Below, piece by piece: positions 1-7,836 of a stretch of 34,129 nucleotides of DNA. The stretch is from positions 1 to 34,129 of the forward strand of contig DATGSF010000182.1 in NCBI GenBank assembly GCA_035302865.1. Reading direction: 5' to 3'. The notes under the pieces are model-generated. The model was not told the origin of the DNA, searched no databases, and saw only the letters and a list, made by a program, of their open reading frames with translations. The position numbers and the translations under genes are program-made. The DNA is from DATGSF01 sp035302865. GTDB lineage: Bacteria > Bacteroidota > Bacteroidia > Chitinophagales > Chitinophagaceae. The stretch's first letter is position 1; each line of letters opens with the position of its first letter.

Positions 1-70
1 AACGCTCTAAATCTTGTTCAGGAAAAAATTGAAATTCTTTTTGTATTTCAGTAAATAGTTGTACTTTCAT
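1..70 (-). CDS. 5' end of an unidentified gene, cut by the window edge
   Basis: The minus strand has an ATG at 70-68 followed by an open frame to the window edge: 23 codons reading MKVQLFTEIQKEFQFF and then PEQDLER. Too little is present to name a family. The start is plausible because it is the first ATG after a leader containing a hairpin (89-128) and because the gene upstream on the same strand ends in a strong terminator hairpin (193-258), so this gene probably has its own promoter between about 130 and 190. A near-match to the -7 element (AATATTTG on the minus strand, 152-145; one mismatch to TAnnTTTG) lies there. Confidence 0.5.
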   Translation of the reverse strand, partial: MKVQLFTEIQKEFQFFPEQDLER

Positions 71-88
71 AATAGAATTTTTATAAAC

Positions 89-128
89 AAACCCCGATTT
101 TGAGCGATTTTGCCTTATTTCGGGGTTT
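89..128 (-). other. Hairpin in the leader of the partial minus-strand gene
   Basis: A 9-bp perfect inverted repeat (arms 89-97 and 120-128, AAACCCCGA / TCGGGGTTT) encloses 22 bases. The four consecutive G:C pairs stand out in this AT-rich DNA. It ends 18 bases before the start codon at 70 and would sit in the 5' untranslated leader if transcription begins near 140. It could be a regulatory leader structure or a weak terminator; the sequence does not decide. Confidence 0.4.
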
Positions 129-192
129 ATTCTATATAAAAATACAAATATTATGCTAATAATCAAGTGTTTATACTAATTATGAAAGTGCC

Positions 193-258
193 TAATTATC
201 AAAATAAAAGAGGTCGATTTAAATTGTTTTAAATCGACCTCTTTTATTTTGATAATTA
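193..258. terminator. Perfect 31-bp hairpin, probable bidirectional terminator
   Basis: Positions 193-223 and 228-258 are exact reverse complements with a 4-base loop (TTGT). The hairpin begins four bases beyond the stop codon of the minus-strand repeat protein (stop at 265-263). Its outer arms are A/T-rich, so either strand carries U-rich sequence on the way out. Long perfect hairpins just after stop codons also appear at 7785-7832 and 22746-22783, so this looks like a local terminator style rather than a mobile element. Confidence 0.75.
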
Positions 259-262
259 TTTT

Positions 263-808
263 TTATAAAGGACTATGGTATAAAGATTCATCTACACTTC
301 TTTTAATTCCATAATATTGAAAAGTCTTTTTGGAATATCCTTTTTTGAAATACAAATCCGTATTTCCTTCTTCTGGAATAGTAACCCAATCTTCTCTTTT
401 CTTAATATACCAACGATAAACAGGAACTCTATTGTCTGCTCTTCTTATTGGCGCATAGAATTGTAATGTTTTCTCTCTATACCCCATCTTAATCATATCG
501 TCATCTTTGAATTCATCCTCAGCAATACTTACAATATCTTTTGTAACAGGATTTACCCATCTATAAACAGCCACTCTATCTGGTCCAGGATTTTTATATG
601 CATAAAACAATAAAGTTTTATCATTATATTTCCAGTGTAATAATTGACCTTCTTGATATTCATTTTCAGCAAATGTTGCATATTCACGATCTACTTGGCT
701 ATACCATCTATAAACCGCCACCATATCATCAGAGCTTTGCGCTTTTAATGAAGGACTAAAAAAAATTCCTGCAACTAAGGAAGTAATTAGTAAGAGTTTT
801 TTATTCAT
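263..808 (-). CDS. Secreted protein of three 49-residue YRW repeats (DUF5648-like)
   Basis: A 181-residue protein with an N-terminal signal peptide (positive MNKK, then a hydrophobic run to about residue 23, cleavage probably near KAQ). The mature part is three repeats in exact 49-residue register: the YRW motif falls at residues 33-35, 82-84 and 131-133. Each repeat continues with an E-rich turn, a GY or KY, then KT(L/F)xFY or KTFQYYG. The pattern (VYRWYN...T.AE.E...GY..K.FY) resembles the DUF5648 repeat found in secreted bacterial proteins; this is a motif impression, not a search result. No catalytic residues are evident. It is monocistronic, with a terminator hairpin right after the stop and a -7-like element about 55 bases before the start. 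Function unknown; an extracellular binding role is a guess. Confidence 0.75.
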   Translation of the reverse strand: MNKKLLLITSLVAGIFFSPSLKAQSSDDMVAVYRWYSQVDREYATFAENEYQEGQLLHWKYNDKTLLFYAYKNPGPDRVAVYRWVNPVTKDIVSIAEDEFKDDDMIKMGYREKTLQFYAPIRRADNRVPVYRWYIKKREDWVTIPEEGNTDLYFKKGYSKKTFQYYGIKRSVDESLYHSPL

Positions 809-1140
809 AATGTGTTACTATTTTCATTTTTTTTCAAATTACATAAAAATTTCTCGTACTTGCAAATGTATTTTAGAATATTTTTATTTTTTTGCTAAAA
901 ATAAGATAATTTATTCTTTAAATGATCTATTTTAGAATATTTCTAAAACAAAGTACTAAAAATCCTAGATTAAAGTTATATAATCAAGTCAGAAGTTAAA
1001 AAATAAAAGCTTCGCAAACAAAAATAGAATTTTATTTTATTTTTTCAAATTCTAACAAATATATTTTAAAAAGAAAAATTGAAGAAATATTTTACTATAT
1101 TCTTATATTTTTCCTTAGTTTTAACACGGTTTAAAAATAA
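809..1140. other. Divergent intergenic region, 332 bases
   Basis: It separates the minus-strand repeat protein from the porW-like gene. It is very A/T-rich with homopolymer runs. On the minus strand there is a clear TACATTTG (870-863). On the plus strand the best candidate is TATATTTT at 1104-1111 with TTG at 1079-1081 (22-base spacer), ahead of the TTG start at 1141; this is weak. No RNA gene, long repeat or further ORF is visible. Confidence 0.5.
863..870 (-). promoter_or_regulatory. -7 element (TACATTTG) for the repeat protein gene
   Basis: The minus-strand sequence TACATTTG fits the Bacteroidota -7 consensus TAnnTTTG and lies 55 bases before the ATG at 808. No convincing -33 TTTG is present at 19-21 bases, so the call rests on one element. 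Confidence 0.4.
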
Positions 1141-4100
1141 TTGCTTTTGAAGAATAATTGGAAAACAAATGGTCTCATCTTATCCTTATTAGGAATTATT
1201 CTGTACATGATTAATATCTCATGGAGTCAAGATAATATTCAAGGGCAGGGTCAAAAAGACACTTTTGATCAACAAGCTTATCTTGATAGCATGCGTGCAT
1301 GGCGTGAATATCGATCTTCGCAACAATATAAAGATAGCATGTCTAATATCAGACAAGCGCGGAGAGATAGTATGATTGCAGCTAGACAACAGATTCAAGA
1401 CAGTATGCGTTATGAAAGAGAGAGAGTACAGGATAGCATGAAAGCTATTAGAGAGGCAATAATAGCTGAAAATAGAAGAGTATTAGATTCGACGAAATCT
1501 GCCAGAATGGAGGAGCAAGCAATTAGAAAAGCAGCTCTTGAAAAAAGAAAAGATTCTTTAAATGCTCTAAAAGCCTATAGAAATTCAAAAGCTTATAAAG
1601 ATAGTGTAGCATTTGTTCGTCAAAATCGAAAAGATAGTATAATTGCTGCTAGAAAGCATGTGCAAGATAGTATGCGCCAAATTCAAATAGAATACAGAGA
1701 CAGCCTAATAGCAGAAAGAGAAAAGGCAGCAGAAGAACTAAGAGCAAGTATTGACAGTATGCGCAAAGAAAGACTTCGAATGATGGATAGCCTTGCTGAA
1801 ATTAGAGAAGCTCGAAGAGATTCAATAGCTAAATTAAGAGAAGAGAGGGAGGCTGCTAGAAAATTAAGAGAAGAAGAAAAGGAAGAAGAAAGAAAGTTAA
1901 AATTACAATTAAAAATTGAACAAGAACAAGAGGCTTATACAAATGAGGATATGCGTAAAAAGCCTTGGAGATTCCCAAGATCTATTTTTCAAAATGTATT
2001 TACTAGATATAATTATTGGTATAATACTAATGAGAAATTAAAAGAGGTAGAAAATAATATAATTAGAAATCATGAAGATGATCCCAATAGTTTAATTCCT
2101 TTATTTGTAATAAACCCAGAAATATACGGTTCACAATTAAAAACAGAAATGGACTCTTTGATACAAAGAGCATCTATAGGAATTCAAATACACGATCCAA
2201 GATCAAAGTGGCAAGACGATTTATATTTAATAATAGGAAAATCTTATTATTATAAAGGCGATTATGAAAATGCTATGGCAGCTTTTAGATATGCAATAAC
2301 TATAGGAGAGGAAATTAAAGAAAAATATGAGAAAAAGCATCCTAAATGGGATTTTGATAAAACCCAATTTTCTATGCCTGAAAGAAAAGGGAAACACCTT
2401 CCGGCTAGAAATGATGCTATAATTTGGTTAGCAAGAGCTATGCGAGCCAATGAAGAAAGTAATAAAGCAATGAGCTTATTACTTATGGTAAATAATGAAA
2501 GTCAATTTCCTGAGCGTTTAAGAGGCAAGCTAAATTTAGAACTAGCAAATATATATTTAGAGCTAGGACAGTTCGACAGAGCTTTAGAACCTTTAAATAT
2601 TGCGGTTAACGATAAACACTTGGACAATGATGATCTTTATAGAGCTCGGTTTGTACTAGGACAGTTATACCAAAACCAGGGGAATTTAGAAAAGGCAAAT
2701 GAGCAATTTGCTAAAATAAAGAAAGGCAATATTCCTTTAGAACTAGACTTTTATGCAAAAAATAAAAGATACTGGAATACTTATATTCTTGGGGAAAACA
2801 CTAAAAAAGCTCAAGAAAGTTTAGCGAAATTAGCAAAAGAAGAAAAGTATATTAATTTTTCAGGAAATGCTTATCTCACGCTAGCGAAGACTTATGCTAT
2901 CGAAGAAAATTATGATTTAGCAATAAAAAATTTGGAAAATAGCATAAAAAATGCTACGCACCCACTGATTGAATCTGAAGCTCAAACACTTTTAGCAGAT
3001 TATTATTATTTATCCTTTGATTATGCTCATGCTTTAGAGAATTACACTTTAGCTATTGAAAAGCTAAATGAAGAAAAACAACAAGAATTATATCTAAGAG
3101 CCATGCAAAGAAGTCAAGCTTTAAATGAATTGGTTCCTTTTTATAATGACTTAAAAGCAGAAGATAGTCTTGCAAGATTAATGGAATTAAATGAGCAAGA
3201 ACAAAGAGAAGAAATTTCAAACTATATCAAAAATGCTAGAAAGGAGCAAAAAGATAGCATTAGATTGGCAGAGCAAAATGCGCTGAACGATCCAGCTTTA
3301 GCATTAAATCAGAGAAATAGAAATAGAAATTCAAATACTGGTAATTCTTATTTTGATAATCCGCAAATGCTTCAAAAAGGCTTACAAGAATTTAAAAGAG
3401 TTTGGGGGAATCGACCTTTACAAGACAATTGGAGAAGGTTGACTCAAGATAATTCTTTCAATAATCAAGAGAATTTTGAAGAAGAATTAGTAATTATAGA
3501 AGACGAGGATGGTATTCCAACTGAAGAATATCTATTTAGCCAAATACCAAAATCAGAACAAGAAAAAGAAAAAACCTATAAAAATATCGAAGGTTATTTG
3601 TTTTTAGTTGCAAAAGCTTATTATACTCATGTTGAAGATTATGAATTAGCAGCTAAAAGCTTTAAAAGATATATTAATGAGTTTCCAGGGGGAGGAAAAA
3701 TTGCAGATGCTTACTATTACTTATATCTCATTCAAAATAATAAGGAGAATTTAGGTGATAAAGAGGAGACATTTAGAATTATGAAAGATAAATTTGGAGA
3801 GGATCATGTTCTTGTGAAACAAATACATAATTCTCAAAATAAAATTAACAACAATTCATCTGAAAATAATGAAGAACATGAATTTATTTATGAGCAACTT
3901 TATCAATTAAGTGTAGAGAATCAATATCCTAAGTTATTAGATGAAATTAAGTATTATAAAGAAGAGCTCGCATTAAATTTTAAAGAATACGAAGCTAATA
4001 TAGCTCTATTAGAAATAATAGGAGAAGTAGGAGTTAACAATAAAGAAGATGCATTATTAAATCTAGAGCTTTTCTTTATAAACTACCCTGCTAAAAAAGA

Positions 4101-4551
4101 TTTAATTAAAATTGCAGAGAAAATACAAGAAATGTTAACTAATGAAGAGGAATGGACTGAATCAGATTTTATTAACCCTATAAATGATTCCTATATTTAT
4201 GACAAAAACGATATCTATGATATAATAATTTTAGTAGATGATGTTCCTGAAAGCATGTCTTTAAAAGGAGGAATTAGCGATTATAATCTTATGTCTGCAC
4301 ACTATGGAGAGCATCCTGTACAAATGCAAAGTTTTACTGCTAATAAAAATATTATAATAATTAAAAATTTCGAAAACCTAACCAAGTCCAAGAAGTATCT
4401 TCAGGATCTTTTAATGAAAAAGATTTTATTTAAAGATATTCCAAGTAAGGAGCTAATATTTAGACCTATATCTCCAGGAAATTTACAAAAATTACTTTAT
4501 ACAAAAGACTGGGAAGAGTACGAAATTTTTTACAAGAACAATTTGAAATAG
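1141..4551 (+). CDS. porW: PorW/SprE-family type IX secretion TPR protein with a long coiled-coil extension
   Basis: A 1136-residue protein. Family hallmarks are YNYWYNTNEKL near 290-300, the TPR segment WQDDLYLIIGKSYYYKGDY near 357-375, WGNRPLQDNWRR near 755-768, and a C-terminal domain (about 1020-1136) ending in FRPISPGNLQKLLYTKDWEEY. These match PorW (Porphyromonas) and SprE (Flavobacterium), periplasmic lipoproteins needed for type IX secretion and gliding. The N-terminus differs: a hydrophobic segment (about 11-29) without a lipobox cysteine, then about 220 charged residues with Asp-Ser pairs every 11 residues (separate repeat entry). A stop codon lies directly upstream (1138-1140) and no in-frame ATG precedes the hydrophobic segment, so the start must be TTG at 1141 or 1147. 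The stop is six bases before a hybrid kinase gene, suggesting co-transcription. I infer an envelope role; the lack of a lipid anchor suggests inner-membrane tethering or signal cleavage near WSQ. Confidence 0.85.
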   Translation: MLLKNNWKTNGLILSLLGIILYMINISWSQDNIQGQGQKDTFDQQAYLDSMRAWREYRSSQQYKDSMSNIRQARRDSMIAARQQIQDSMRYERERVQDSMKAIREAIIAENRRVLDSTKSARMEEQAIRKAALEKRKDSLNALKAYRNSKAYKDSVAFVRQNRKDSIIAARKHVQDSMRQIQIEYRDSLIAEREKAAEELRASIDSMRKERLRMMDSLAEIREARRDSIAKLREEREAARKLREEEKEEERKLKLQLKIEQEQEAYTNEDMRKKPWRFPRSIFQNVFTRYNYWYNTNEKLKEVENNIIRNHEDDPNSLIPLFVINPEIYGSQLKTEMDSLIQRASIGIQIHDPRSKWQDDLYLIIGKSYYYKGDYENAMAAFRYAITIGEEIKEKYEKKHPKWDFDKTQFSMPERKGKHLPARNDAIIWLARAMRANEESNKAMSLLLMVNNESQFPERLRGKLNLELANIYLELGQFDRALEPLNIAVNDKHLDNDDLYRARFVLGQLYQNQGNLEKANEQFAKIKKGNIPLELDFYAKNKRYWNTYILGENTKKAQESLAKLAKEEKYINFSGNAYLTLAKTYAIEENYDLAIKNLENSIKNATHPLIESEAQTLLADYYYLSFDYAHALENYTLAIEKLNEEKQQELYLRAMQRSQALNELVPFYNDLKAEDSLARLMELNEQEQREEISNYIKNARKEQKDSIRLAEQNALNDPALALNQRNRNRNSNTGNSYFDNPQMLQKGLQEFKRVWGNRPLQDNWRRLTQDNSFNNQENFEEELVIIEDEDGIPTEEYLFSQIPKSEQEKEKTYKNIEGYLFLVAKAYYTHVEDYELAAKSFKRYINEFPGGGKIADAYYYLYLIQNNKENLGDKEETFRIMKDKFGEDHVLVKQIHNSQNKINNNSSENNEEHEFIYEQLYQLSVENQYPKLLDEIKYYKEELALNFKEYEANIALLEIIGEVGVNNKEDALLNLELFFINYPAKKDLIKIAEKIQEMLTNEEEWTESDFINPINDSYIYDKNDIYDIIILVDDVPESMSLKGGISDYNLMSAHYGEHPVQMQSFTANKNIIIIKNFENLTKSKKYLQDLLMKKILFKDIPSKELIFRPISPGNLQKLLYTKDWEEYEIFYKNNLK
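1285..1818 (+). repeat. Tandem 89-residue (267-base) duplication inside the porW-like gene
   Basis: Codons 49-137 (1285-1551) and 138-226 (1552-1818) are two copies of one unit. Asp-Ser pairs lie at 49, 65, 76, 87, 98, 116 and again at 138, 154, 165, 176, 187, 205, each offset by exactly 89. Within each copy four pairs are 11 residues apart, and the series continues at 216 and 227. About half of the first 55 residues are identical between copies (for example RDSMIAAR against KDSIIAAR), while the DNA has diverged, so the duplication is old. Confidence 0.85.
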
Positions 4552-4557
4552 TTAAAT

Positions 4558-7200
4558 ATGAGAAGTTCAACACATCCTAAGATAATTGAATTATTAAAAC
4601 AATATGATTCTACAGAAAACAGAAAAGAAAAAATTGATTATCTTATTGAAATAACCTTAATAACAAGAGATTATGATCAAGATAAAGCTTTAGAATTAGC
4701 CAATAAAATTATCGAAGATTCCAAAGAAATAAATTACACACTTGGAGTTGGAGAAGGATATAATCATAAAGGTGCATGTTACTGGCTAATGAGTGAATAC
4801 GAAAAAGGATTACAAAACCTTCAAAAAGCTAATAAAATAGCAAAAGAGATAGGAGATTTAGGATTAGAAGCTAAGGTTTTAAATAATTATGGGCGGATAT
4901 ATAGAAATATGGGTGATTTGGCATTTGCTTTAAAAAACTTTGAAGATGCATTAGCCATAAATGAGAAAATAGGAAATGAACTCAATCAAACAATTAACCT
5001 TACAAATATTTCTAATCTATATTATGACCTAAACGATTATGACACTGCTTTAGAATATGCTACAAAATGTCTACCAATTTTTGAAAAGCATGATAATCCA
5101 GCAAAGCTATTTTCCATCTATAATACTTTAGGAGATATTTATTTCAAGCAAAATGAATATGATAAAGCTTTGAAATATTTCCATTTAAATTATGAGACTA
5201 CAGAACCAGAAACTATTCAAAGAACCATTACTCATAGCGGTTTAGGAAAAGTATATTATAAACTTGAAGACACTGAGAAAGCCTATAGATACTTAAATCT
5301 TGCCTTAGATGAAGCTGAGGAATTAAAAAACATTGAGGCGAAAATAGCAGCTTTATATTATTTAGGTAGATTAGAATTTCAACAAAACCAATACAGAAAA
5401 GCTTTAGAATATTTAGAAGCAGCCAGTGAATTAGCAGAAGAAACCAATAGAAGACATGATTTAATGAGTATTCATGAGTTTCTATCTTATTTATTTGATA
5501 AAATGGGCGATATTCCTAAAGCTTTTGAACATATTAAGCAGTTTGAAAAACTAAAAGAGGAGATTTTCCACCAAAATACTTTTAATAAGTTAAGAAACCT
5601 GCAAGTTAGAAACCAAATGGCTCTTGCAAAAAAAGAAAAGGAAGTAGCGGAAAAAACTGCACAACTCAAACAACAATTTATGGCAAATATGAGCCATGAA
5701 ATACGTACACCAATGAATGCAATAGTTGGAATGGTACGTTTGTTATTAGAAAAAGACCCTAGAGAAGATCAACTTCGGTATTTAAATGCAATTAAACAAT
5801 CTAGTGACAGTTTATTAGTAATTATAAATGACATATTAGATTTATCGAAAATAGAGGCTGGTAAAATAGAAATAGAACATATTGATTTTTCTTTCAGAGA
5901 GATGATTCAGAGTGTAGAAGAAATCATGAGTATAAAAGCGGATGAAAAGAACCTAAACTTTAAAATTCATATTGACGACTCTATACCCGATAGACTTATT
6001 GGTGATCCAACACGAGTAAACCAAATTTTAATCAACTTAATAGGAAATGCAGTAAAATTTACTGATAAAGGGTATGTAGATTTAAGAGTTAAAAACAAAG
6101 AAAAAAATGCCGCTGAACATCAGTTACATTTATTATTTGAAATAGAAGATACTGGAATTGGAATTTCAAAAGAGTATGTTGCAACAATTTTTGAAAGCTT
6201 TACTCAAGCAGGAACCGATACAGCAAGAAAATTTGGCGGTACAGGCTTAGGACTTACGATTTCAAAACAGCTGGTTGATTTAATGGACGGTAAAATATAT
6301 GTTGAAAGTGAATTAGGAGTTGGAACAACTTTCTTTGTTGAAATACCTATTAAGATTGCAGATCAACAACATATAACGGTTAAGAAAGATAAAATTACTG
6401 ATGACACTAGAGAGAGGCTTTCTAACATAAGTGTTTTGCTTGTTGAAGATAACGAATTTAACAGAATGGTAGCTGAAGACACATTAAAAAGTATTATACA
6501 TCCTATTCATATAACTATTGCAGAAAATGGAGAGGAAGCAATTCAAAAAGTTAAAGAAAAAGATTTTGATTTAATACTAATGGATATACAGATGCCCATT
6601 ATGAACGGCCTTGATGCTACGAGACATATCCGAACAAAAATGGATGCTCCTAAAAAAGACATGCGCATAATAGCAATGACTGCCAATGTTTTAGAAGAAG
6701 ATATTCGATCTTATTTGCAAGCAGGGATGAATGCTTATATTTCCAAACCGTTTCATACAGAAGAATTACTTTTAAAAATGGATTTGGTTTTACAAGGTTA
6801 TAGTGAAAATGAAATGCGTGAATTTGTAAAATCGGAAAACAAAAAATATGAAATACCTGATAATATAGTAGATACAAATTTTTTAGAAACCTTTACTGGT
6901 GGTAATAAGGAGAAAAAAAACAAATACATTAAAATGTTTTTAAATAATGGTCCAAGGTTATTAGAGAATATAAACAATTCCTTAGAAAACGAGGACTATG
7001 AAGCTTTGCGTGTTGCAGCGCATTCAATGAAACCTCAATTATCATATATGGGTGTGAACGAAGAAGTTAGTAATATTTTCCTAATTGAACAATCTGCAGC
7101 TAACCATGCCCATTATGAACGTTTGGAGGATTTAGTTAATCAACTAAATCTTGTATGTAAAAAAGTTTTTGAAGAATTAAATTTAATAATTTCTAATTAA
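4558..7200 (+). CDS. Soluble TPR hybrid histidine kinase (TPR-HisKA-HATPase-REC-HPt)
   Basis: An 880-residue protein with no signal peptide or membrane segment, so probably cytoplasmic. Residues 1-335 are TPR repeats (for example NEYDKALKYFHLNYE), followed by a coiled-coil linker. The HisKA motif MSHEIRTPMNA has its phospho-acceptor at His380. The ATPase domain has the N box around Asn497, the G1 box DTGIGI from Asp531 and GGTGLGL. The receiver carries its acceptor at Asp676 (LMDIQMPIMNG), and a C-terminal HPt domain has AHSMK with His822. All relay residues are present, so an intact His-Asp-His phosphorelay is expected, whose final step would be transfer to a separate receiver. The gene six bases upstream encodes the PorW-like protein, and a receiver protein follows 60 bases downstream; that protein is the obvious candidate partner. 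The TPR region suggests sensing through protein-protein contact. Confidence 0.9.
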   Translation: MRSSTHPKIIELLKQYDSTENRKEKIDYLIEITLITRDYDQDKALELANKIIEDSKEINYTLGVGEGYNHKGACYWLMSEYEKGLQNLQKANKIAKEIGDLGLEAKVLNNYGRIYRNMGDLAFALKNFEDALAINEKIGNELNQTINLTNISNLYYDLNDYDTALEYATKCLPIFEKHDNPAKLFSIYNTLGDIYFKQNEYDKALKYFHLNYETTEPETIQRTITHSGLGKVYYKLEDTEKAYRYLNLALDEAEELKNIEAKIAALYYLGRLEFQQNQYRKALEYLEAASELAEETNRRHDLMSIHEFLSYLFDKMGDIPKAFEHIKQFEKLKEEIFHQNTFNKLRNLQVRNQMALAKKEKEVAEKTAQLKQQFMANMSHEIRTPMNAIVGMVRLLLEKDPREDQLRYLNAIKQSSDSLLVIINDILDLSKIEAGKIEIEHIDFSFREMIQSVEEIMSIKADEKNLNFKIHIDDSIPDRLIGDPTRVNQILINLIGNAVKFTDKGYVDLRVKNKEKNAAEHQLHLLFEIEDTGIGISKEYVATIFESFTQAGTDTARKFGGTGLGLTISKQLVDLMDGKIYVESELGVGTTFFVEIPIKIADQQHITVKKDKITDDTRERLSNISVLLVEDNEFNRMVAEDTLKSIIHPIHITIAENGEEAIQKVKEKDFDLILMDIQMPIMNGLDATRHIRTKMDAPKKDMRIIAMTANVLEEDIRSYLQAGMNAYISKPFHTEELLLKMDLVLQGYSENEMREFVKSENKKYEIPDNIVDTNFLETFTGGNKEKKNKYIKMFLNNGPRLLENINNSLENEDYEALRVAAHSMKPQLSYMGVNEEVSNIFLIEQSAANHAHYERLEDLVNQLNLVCKKVFEELNLIISN

Positions 7201-7260
7201 ATTTTATGATTAGTCAAAAAATAGCAATATATTAGCAACAAGTATAACCAATCTTAACAT

Positions 7261-7773
7261 ATGGCAACAAGTTCAAAACGATACGTCTTCTTAGTTGATG
7301 ACGAACCCATTCAAAACGAAATGCTTAAGGATTATTTAACAGAACGATTTATTTATGAATTAGTCACCTTCGAGAATGGGGAAAATGCTCTAGAAAAAAT
7401 GGATCTACAACCGGAAATTATTATTTTGGATTATCATCTTAATTCACATAATCCTCAAGCTAAAAATGGAGTAGATATTTTAAAAGAAATTAAAGAACAT
7501 TGGCCAGATACATATGTAATTATGCTTTCAGGTCAAGACAGAATTGATGTGGCTATTGATACTATGCGTTATGGCGCTTATGACTATGTTGTCAAAGGGG
7601 AAAGTGCCTTTTCGAGAGTGGAAAATATCATGAATAATATAAATGATTATATGCGTGTCAAAGCTCTCAACGTGGGTTATAGAAACACAATTACTTTATT
7701 GACTATAGTTATAGGATTGATAATTTTAATTAGTGTGTATCACTTCTATTTAAAACACCTTTTCTTTAACTAA
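7261..7773 (+). CDS. Response-regulator receiver with a C-terminal transmembrane helix
   Basis: 170 residues. Residues 6-130 form a CheY-like receiver with the full active site: acidic pair in LVDDEP, acceptor Asp57 (ILDYHL), Ser90 (MLSGQ) and Lys112 (VVKGE). There is no DNA-binding or enzymatic output domain. Instead residues 143-164 are a hydrophobic helix (ITLLTIVIGLIILISVYHF) followed by a short basic tail, so the receiver is predicted to be tail-anchored in the inner membrane facing the cytoplasm. It lies 60 bases after the hybrid kinase with no terminator between, and a strong terminator follows its stop. I infer it receives phosphate from the HPt domain of that kinase. A membrane-tethered stand-alone receiver is uncommon; output through a membrane or envelope partner, such as the PorW-like protein, is speculation. 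Confidence 0.85.
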   Translation: MATSSKRYVFLVDDEPIQNEMLKDYLTERFIYELVTFENGENALEKMDLQPEIIILDYHLNSHNPQAKNGVDILKEIKEHWPDTYVIMLSGQDRIDVAIDTMRYGAYDYVVKGESAFSRVENIMNNINDYMRVKALNVGYRNTITLLTIVIGLIILISVYHFYLKHLFFN

Positions 7774-7784
7774 ATCATAAACTG

Positions 7785-7832
7785 AAAATATTTAATAGAG
7801 CTATTGAATTCAATAGCTCTATTAAATATTTT
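7785..7832. terminator. 24-bp perfect palindrome, bidirectional terminator between convergent genes
   Basis: 7785-7808 and 7809-7832 are exact reverse complements centred on GAATTC. It sits 11 bases after the plus-strand receiver gene and 4 bases beyond the stop of the minus-strand DUF4139 gene, with A/T-rich outer arms giving a U tract on either strand. It would serve both genes. Confidence 0.8.
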
Positions 7833-7836
7833 TATC

